Shown: one piece after another, positions 59,173 through 64,000 of the stretch
Numbering within the stretch: position 1 is the stretch's first letter
Layout: every line of letters begins with the position of its first letter
DNA from: Qipengyuania_B thermophila
Lineage (GTDB): Bacteria; Pseudomonadota; Alphaproteobacteria; Sphingomonadales; Sphingomonadaceae
NCBI RefSeq assembly: GCF_004153605.1
Contig: NZ_SDSI01000004.1
Coordinates: 42,876 to 106,875 of the forward strand
Length of the DNA stretch: 64,000 nt
Direction of reading: 5' to 3'
Position numbers and translations under genes: made by a program
The notes under the pieces: generated by a model
Database searches by the model: none
The model's input: the letters and a program-made list of their open reading frames with translations, nothing else
Told to the model about the DNA's origin: nothing

Positions 59173-61086
59173 CTATCGGAAAAGACCCCGCAACACTTCA
59201 GCCGCGCTCGTCCACCATTGCAGCGGTTCCGATGGCGCGAGCGTGCCGGGCACGGCTGCGGCACAGCTGGTGCAGTAGGCCTGCAAGCCGCGCCGTCCCG
59301 CGAGCCTTTCCAGTTCCACGGCCAGGCGCTGTACCGCCACCTGCTGTTGTCTGGCGATGAAGCCGGCCACATCGGTGCCGCCCTCCTGCTGCCGGGTTTC
59401 GTCGGTGAACAGCTGGCGCAGCAATGTGTCATAGGTCGACGGACTGCCGCCAAGTTCGACCGCATGCCAGGCGCCGTCGGCCAGCTGTGCCTGCGCCGCC
59501 ACCCACGCCAACGCGTCGCGCGTCCCGCCGAACTGGTCGATGAGTCCCACCTGGCGGGCGGTTCCGCCGTCCCACACCCGCCCCTGACCCAGCGCGTCCA
59601 CCCGTTCGGGCGGGAGGCGCCGGGCGGCCGCGACCTTGGCGATGAAGTCGCGATAGGTGTGCTCCACACCCAGTTGCAGCACCCGGTCCACCGGCTCGTT
59701 GAAGCCGCCGATGAAATCCGGCTGTCCCGACAGCGGCGTCGTGCCGACGCCGGCGCTCGACACGCCCCATTCCGCCGCCAGCCTTTCGAAGGTCGGCAGG
59801 ACCGCGAAGACGCCGATGGAGCCGGTGATCGTCGCGGGTTCGGCAAAGATGCGGTCCGCAGGCGTTGCCACCCAGTAGCCGCCGCTCGCCGCCACGTTGG
59901 CCATCGACACGGCGATGGGCGTGCGGTTGCGGACCTTGTGCCTGAGGATCGCCTGCCGAATCACCTCGCTGCCCAGCACCGACCCGCCGGGCGAATCGAT
60001 CCGCACCACCAGCCCTTTCAGATCGTCGTCGAGCGCGTCGTCGAGCAGGTCGGCAATGCGCTCCGCCCCGGCGGTGCCCGGTCCCTGCGCGCCGTCGAGG
60101 ATCGCGCCCGAAATCGTCACCACGCCGATGGCGCCGCCGCTGCGCGGCGTGGGCACGGCGCGCAGCCACGGCTGCAGCTGGCTGTGGGCATAGCCGGTGT
60201 CGCTCGCCGCGTCGGCGCCGACCAGCTCGGCGACGCGCTCCTCGAAGGTGAAACGGTCGCCCACGCGGTCCACCATACCCGCGGCAAGGGAAGCGCGCGC
60301 CACGTCGCCGTTCTGCCCCTCGAGCCAGGCGACCGGATCGTTCGCCACCAGCGCAAGATTGGCCCGCGGCCGAGCGGTGCGGACATTCGCCAGCCACTCT
60401 TCCCACAAGGCGCCATAGAGGGCGCGGGCGTTTTCCTCGGCCTCGGGCGAGGGGCCATTGAGGGTGTAGGGTTCCACCGCCGACTTGTAGGTGCCGACTC
60501 GGTAGACACGGGCATTGATGTTCAGACGCTCGAGCAGGTCGCCGAAATAGAGCGAGTTCCCGCCCATGCCGGTCAGCATGGCGCCGCCCATGGGGTTGAC
60601 CCAGATCTCGGTGGCGTGGGACGCGAGCAGGTAGGCGTCGTCGGCGTACAGGGTCGCGTAGGCGAGCACCGGCTTGTTGCTCCGCCGCACCCGGTCCAGC
60701 GCCGCCCCGACCTCGCGCAGATGCACCTGACCGCCGCCGAGGAAGCGGTCGAGATCGAGCACCACCGCCTTGATCCGCGGATCGCCCGCCGCCGCATCCA
60801 GCGCCCGGACGAGATCGCGGCTGGGAAATTCGCCCGTCGGCGCCGATCGCGACAGGAACGCCGACAGGAAGTCCACCGGGCTGCGCTCCTCGACGATGAA
60901 GCCGTCAAGCTGCAGCAGCAGCGCACCGGGGCGCACCTGCGCTGCCGAGGGGCGAGCGGTCAGCACGGCGAACAGCAGGGTGAAGAACAGCAGGAGGAAC
61001 AGCAGGGCAAGGCCGTCCTTGACCGCGACGAGCAGGGCCCAGACGCGGGCGGGAAAGCTTCGGCGGGGAACGGGGGCGGCGCTCAT
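59173..61086 (-). CDS. sppA: signal peptide peptidase SppA, long (67 kDa) form
   Basis: A 637-residue inner-membrane serine protease that clears cleaved signal peptides. One N-terminal membrane helix (LALLFLLLFFTLLFAVLTA) is followed by two ClpP-like domains. The general-base lysine is in VGTYKSAVEPYT in the first domain and the serine in MANVAASGGYWVATPADRI in the second, as in E. coli SppA. ITGSIGVF and RIDSPGGSVLGSE mark the second fold. The ATG at 61086 gives the usual length, and the open frame to 61170 is upstream sequence. It is divergent from pyrB. Confidence 0.94.
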   Translation of the reverse strand: MSAAPVPRRSFPARVWALLVAVKDGLALLFLLLFFTLLFAVLTARPSAAQVRPGALLLQLDGFIVEERSPVDFLSAFLSRSAPTGEFPSRDLVRALDAAAGDPRIKAVVLDLDRFLGGGQVHLREVGAALDRVRRSNKPVLAYATLYADDAYLLASHATEIWVNPMGGAMLTGMGGNSLYFGDLLERLNINARVYRVGTYKSAVEPYTLNGPSPEAEENARALYGALWEEWLANVRTARPRANLALVANDPVAWLEGQNGDVARASLAAGMVDRVGDRFTFEERVAELVGADAASDTGYAHSQLQPWLRAVPTPRSGGAIGVVTISGAILDGAQGPGTAGAERIADLLDDALDDDLKGLVVRIDSPGGSVLGSEVIRQAILRHKVRNRTPIAVSMANVAASGGYWVATPADRIFAEPATITGSIGVFAVLPTFERLAAEWGVSSAGVGTTPLSGQPDFIGGFNEPVDRVLQLGVEHTYRDFIAKVAAARRLPPERVDALGQGRVWDGGTARQVGLIDQFGGTRDALAWVAAQAQLADGAWHAVELGGSPSTYDTLLRQLFTDETRQQEGGTDVAGFIARQQQVAVQRLAVELERLAGRRGLQAYCTSCAAAVPGTLAPSEPLQWWTSAAEVLRGLFR

Positions 61087-61213
61087 TGCTGGTGCGGGCG
61101 TATCGTGCCCCGATGCGCCGGTCCAGCACATTGTGCAGCCGTGCGCCCGCCCCGGCAGTGTCCGCGCCATCGTGCTTGAGCAGCGCGGCCGCCCGGCCTA
61201 GACGCGGCTGGCG

Positions 61214-62263
61214 ATGAGCACCAGCGACCCTGCGCCTGCGAACACCGGGTTCCCGACGGGACGGCGTGCCTTCCCCCATCGCGATCTGCTCGCCATCGCC
61301 CAGCTCGAGCGGCATGAGATCCTCTACGTGCTCCACGAGGCCGAGCGGTGGCTGAGCTTCAACCGCCGGGCCGCAAAGCACAACGACGTCCTCGCGGGGC
61401 TGACGGTCATCAACGCGTTCTTCGAGGCGTCCACCCGCACCCTCCTCTCGTTCGAGATCGCCGGCAAGCGGCTGGGCGCGGACATGATCAACATGCACGC
61501 CGCGCAGTCGAGCGTCCGCAAGGGCGAGACGCTCATCGACACGGCCATGACCCTCAACGCCATGCGCGCCGACGCCATCGTCATCCGCCACGGCAGTTCG
61601 GGCGCGGTGGCGCTGATCGCGGACAAGGTCGGCTGTCCGGTGCTCAATGCGGGCGACGGCACGCACGAGCACCCCACCCAGGCGCTGCTCGATGCCCTGA
61701 CCCTGCGCCATGCACTGCGCCGGCGGGGCGAGTCCGGGGACGACTTTACCGGCATGACGGTGTGCATCTGCGGCGACATCACCCACAGCCGGGTGGCCCG
61801 TTCCAATCTCCTGTGCCTGCAGGCGCTGGGCGCGACGGTGCGGGTGTGCGCGCCGCCGACGCTCATGCCGGCCCAGATCGCCGCTATGGGCGCGGAACCT
61901 TTCCACGACTTCGACGCGGCGCTGCGGGGCGTCGACGTGGTGATGATGCTGCGTCTTCAGTCGGAGCGGATGAACGGCGCCCTGCTCCCCTCAGCGCGGG
62001 AGTTTCACCATCTCTACGGGCTGAACCGGCGGCGGCTGGACCTTGCCGCGCCCGGCGCGCTGGTCATGCATCCGGGGCCGATGAACCGCGGGGTGGAGAT
62101 CGACAGCGACATTGCCGACTTGGCGGAACGCTCGCTTGTGACCCGGCAGGTGGAGACAGGCGTGGCGGTGCGCATGGCGTGTCTCGAGATCCTGACGCGG
62201 ACGGCGCGGGGCGTTGGGGGCTGGGGTGACGGGTCGGGCACGGTCGCGGAGGCGTCGTCGTGA
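61214..62263 (+). CDS. pyrB: aspartate carbamoyltransferase catalytic subunit
   Basis: A 349-residue transcarbamylase that joins carbamoyl phosphate and aspartate in pyrimidine synthesis. FFEASTRTLLSFE is the carbamoyl-phosphate loop and HPTQALLDALTL the family signature. VMMLRLQSERM and VMHPGPMNRGVEI are the aspartate-side loops. The C-terminal extension after GVAVRMACLEIL is about 25 residues. No regulatory pyrI gene is visible. The stop overlaps the GTG start of the next gene (GTGA). Confidence 0.96.
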   Translation: MSTSDPAPANTGFPTGRRAFPHRDLLAIAQLERHEILYVLHEAERWLSFNRRAAKHNDVLAGLTVINAFFEASTRTLLSFEIAGKRLGADMINMHAAQSSVRKGETLIDTAMTLNAMRADAIVIRHGSSGAVALIADKVGCPVLNAGDGTHEHPTQALLDALTLRHALRRRGESGDDFTGMTVCICGDITHSRVARSNLLCLQALGATVRVCAPPTLMPAQIAAMGAEPFHDFDAALRGVDVVMMLRLQSERMNGALLPSAREFHHLYGLNRRRLDLAAPGALVMHPGPMNRGVEIDSDIADLAERSLVTRQVETGVAVRMACLEILTRTARGVGGWGDGSGTVAEASS

Positions 62264-63543
62264 ACGCACCCTCAAGCGCGCTGTTCGCGGGCGGGACGCT
62301 CGTGCTGCCCGATCGGGTCGAGACGGGCATGCTGCGGATCGAGGACGGGGTGATCGCCGCGCCCGGCAGTGCGGAGCGGGACGGCCCGTGCACCCGGATC
62401 GATGCCGCGGGCCTGCTGGTCGCGCCGGCCATCGTCGACCTCGGCGTGTTCGCCGTGGACCGGGCGGCGTTCCATTTCGGCGGCATCGCCCGGGCCGCGC
62501 TGATGCCGGATCAGGATCCGCCGCTCGACCACCCCGCGCGCGTGAACTTCATCGCCAAGAGCGGCAAGCCGGACCTGTGGATCCACCCCTTGGCCGCGGC
62601 AACCCGCAACCTCGACGGAACCGCGATCGCCGAACTGGCGCTGATGCGCGAGGCGGGTGCACGCGCGGTCGCCACGGGGCGGCGCTGGATCGCCGACAGC
62701 GCCGTCATGCTGCGGGTGATGCAGTATGCCGCCATGCTCGGGCAGCCGGTCATCACCCACGCGGAGGACGGCTTTCTCACTCACGGGAGCGTTGCCACCG
62801 CCGGCGAGATGGCGACGCGGCTGGGCTTGCCCGCGGCCCCGGCCGCAGCCGAGGCACTGGCGGTCGCGCGGGACCTTGCGCTTGCCCGGCTGGCCGGTGC
62901 GCGCCTGCATCTCCGTCAGGTGACGACCCGCGCCGCGCTCGACCTGGTCCGGGCGGCGAAGGCGCAGGGACAGGACGTCACCGCCGGCGTCACGCCGGCC
63001 CACTTCATGCTGTCCGATCTCGACATCGGCGGCTTTCGCAGCTTCGCCCGTCTGTCACCGCCGCTCCGGTGCGAAGACGACCGGCAGGCCGTGCGCGAGG
63101 CGATCGCCGACGGCACGATCGACGTGATCTCCAGCGGCCACGATCCGCGCGGGGTTGAGGACAAGCGCCTGCCGTTTGCCGATGCGGCGCCCGGAATGGC
63201 GGGTGCACAGACGCTGCTTCCGCTGACCATGACGCTGGTGCGCGACGGGGTGATCGGTCTTTCTCGGGCGTTCGAGCTCCTGGCCCGCGCGCCCGCCCGC
63301 ATCCTCGGCGTCAACGCCGGTGCGCTGGAGCCCGGGTTTGAGGCCGACCTGATTCTGGTCGATCCCGATCTGCCCTGGATTGTGTCGGGCGAGAAGATGG
63401 GGGGGATCGCCGGCAACACGCCCTTCGACCGGCAACCCGTGCAGGGCCGCGCCCTTGCGGTGTACAAGGGCGGCGTGGAGGTCAGCGCCGCCGGCAGCCG
63501 CACACGCGGAAACCCCCGCTCCGTGGGGAGCGGGGGACACTGA
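62260..63543 (+). CDS. dihydroorotase-like protein lacking the HxH metal motif (PyrC')
   Basis: A 427-residue amidohydrolase-fold protein. The DHOase outline is present, but the metal motif D-x-H-x-H after the first strand reads DLGVFAVDR (residues 60-68), so both histidines are missing. ITHAEDG and ISSGHDPRG keep the outline only in part. In Pseudomonas an inactive PyrC' follows pyrB and is needed to assemble active aspartate transcarbamylase. Overlap with pyrB (GTGA) supports that role here. The start is a GTG at 62260. A strong hairpin covers its last codons. A true dihydroorotase must be encoded elsewhere. Confidence 0.87.
   Translation: MNAPSSALFAGGTLVLPDRVETGMLRIEDGVIAAPGSAERDGPCTRIDAAGLLVAPAIVDLGVFAVDRAAFHFGGIARAALMPDQDPPLDHPARVNFIAKSGKPDLWIHPLAAATRNLDGTAIAELALMREAGARAVATGRRWIADSAVMLRVMQYAAMLGQPVITHAEDGFLTHGSVATAGEMATRLGLPAAPAAAEALAVARDLALARLAGARLHLRQVTTRAALDLVRAAKAQGQDVTAGVTPAHFMLSDLDIGGFRSFARLSPPLRCEDDRQAVREAIADGTIDVISSGHDPRGVEDKRLPFADAAPGMAGAQTLLPLTMTLVRDGVIGLSRAFELLARAPARILGVNAGALEPGFEADLILVDPDLPWIVSGEKMGGIAGNTPFDRQPVQGRALAVYKGGVEVSAAGSRTRGNPRSVGSGGH
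63513..63536. terminator. 10-bp GC hairpin at the end of the pyrC' coding region
   Basis: CCCCCGCTCC (63513-63522) and GGAGCGGGGG (63527-63536) pair perfectly around a GTGG loop, five bases before the TGA stop at 63541-63543. It stands between convergent genes (pyrC' and the SPOR protein) and may end transcription on either side. No U tract follows, so it could also simply protect the 3' end. Confidence 0.45.
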
Positions 63544-63620
63544 GCAAGGGGTTTGTCCGTGTGCGTCCCTTGTGCGCTTAAAAGGTAAACACTTGGTTAG
63601 CGCGCCCGCGGGCATCGTCC

Positions 63621-64000
63621 TCAGCGGGCGGCAATCCGCGTGACGGTTCCGACCGTACCCGGCAGAACCCTGTTGGCGGCGTAGGCGAAGCATCCGGTGC
63701 CGCGCGCCCGCACGGCAGCGCACAGCGACTGTGCCGACATGGCCGACAGGCTTGCGGCCGCCACGCGGTGATAGGTGCGGCCGTTCACCTGCGCGCGGGT
63801 GATGAGCAGGTCTGCGTCCTTCAGCATCGGGTGGCGCTGCTGCATGGTGCTCCAGGCGGCTCGCGCGGCCGCCTCCGACAGGAAAGAGCCGAGCTGGACA
63901 TGAGTGTCGCCGCGCTCGAGCCGGGTCTCGGCGCGCGGTGTCGGCGATGCGGCGGCGCGCACCGCCTGCGTCGTGGCCCTGGCGGACACGGCGGGCCGGG
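63621..64000 (-). CDS. SPOR domain protein (5' end outside window)
   Basis: The last 126 residues of a protein whose frame is open to the window edge. The SPOR domain is seen in THVQLGSFLSEAAARAAWST (start), then DLLITRAQVNGRTYHRVAAA and AQSLCAAVRARGTGCFAY. Such domains bind denuded glycan strands at the division septum. The part before it is Ala/Arg/Thr-rich and low in complexity. Sphingomonad relatives often carry TPR repeats or a membrane helix upstream, which cannot be seen here. Confidence 0.8.
   Translation of the reverse strand, partial: RPAVSARATTQAVRAAASPTPRAETRLERGDTHVQLGSFLSEAAARAAWSTMQQRHPMLKDADLLITRAQVNGRTYHRVAAASLSAMSAQSLCAAVRARGTGCFAYAANRVLPGTVGTVTRIAAR

Overview
The window is about 64 kb of GC-rich chromosome from an alphaproteobacterium, most likely a member of the Sphingomonadales. 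The rRNA operon has the order 16S - tRNA-Ile - tRNA-Ala - 23S - 5S - tRNA-fMet that is usual in alphaproteobacteria. The protein set also fits this group: an Atm1-type exporter, DUF1465, YdcH, DUF4230 and SPOR proteins, a zwf-edd-glk-eda Entner-Doudoroff operon and a rodZ - cpoB - tilS block. This is inferred from gene content and rRNA character, because no database search was possible. No insertion sequence, prophage or CRISPR array was seen. Gene density is high, and many neighbours overlap by ATGA, GTGA or TGATG junctions.

Layout. 1-2610: an Atm1-like ABC exporter cut by the window edge and a periplasmic retropepsin-like protease. 2611-8475: rrn promoter and leader, then the rRNA operon. 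8885-16947: fatty-acid or acyl-CoA degradation. A minus-strand operon holds two paired acyl-CoA dehydrogenases, a serine hydrolase and a fused hydratase/dehydrogenase. A divergent plus-strand pair holds an acyl-CoA dehydrogenase and a thiolase. 16964-25249: a complete chemotaxis cluster on the minus strand, cheA-cheW-cheY-cheB-cheR, then a GGDEF-EAL protein and a methyl-accepting protein with almost no periplasmic domain. CtrA-like sites lie in its gaps. 25401-31115: a class II aldolase, an orphan [2Fe-2S] subunit, a TonB receptor with a Fur-like box, an MFS transporter and a phospholipid-type methyltransferase. 31148-37114: a membrane protein, lipB, a lipoprotein, an Old Yellow Enzyme, an EamA transporter, a microbial rhodopsin and nadA.

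37200-46969: DUF4230 protein, MBL hydrolase, glycerol kinase, DUF1465, two YdcH-like small proteins, ptsP, rodZ, cpoB and tilS. 46966-51821: the Entner-Doudoroff operon zwf-edd-glk-eda, which converts glucose to pyruvate and glyceraldehyde-3-phosphate. 51918-59095: transglutaminase, rimO, small membrane and beta/gamma-crystallin proteins, a K+ channel, surE, serS, two small proteins and tRNA-Val. 59173-64000: sppA, pyrB with an overlapping dihydroorotase-like pyrC', and a truncated SPOR protein.

The most striking gene is the rhodopsin at 35259-36122. It keeps the retinal lysine and carries Asn-Thr-Gln at the three positions that define ion specificity. This is the signature of light-driven inward chloride pumps related to the KR2 sodium-pump clade. 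No retinal or carotenoid gene is visible nearby.
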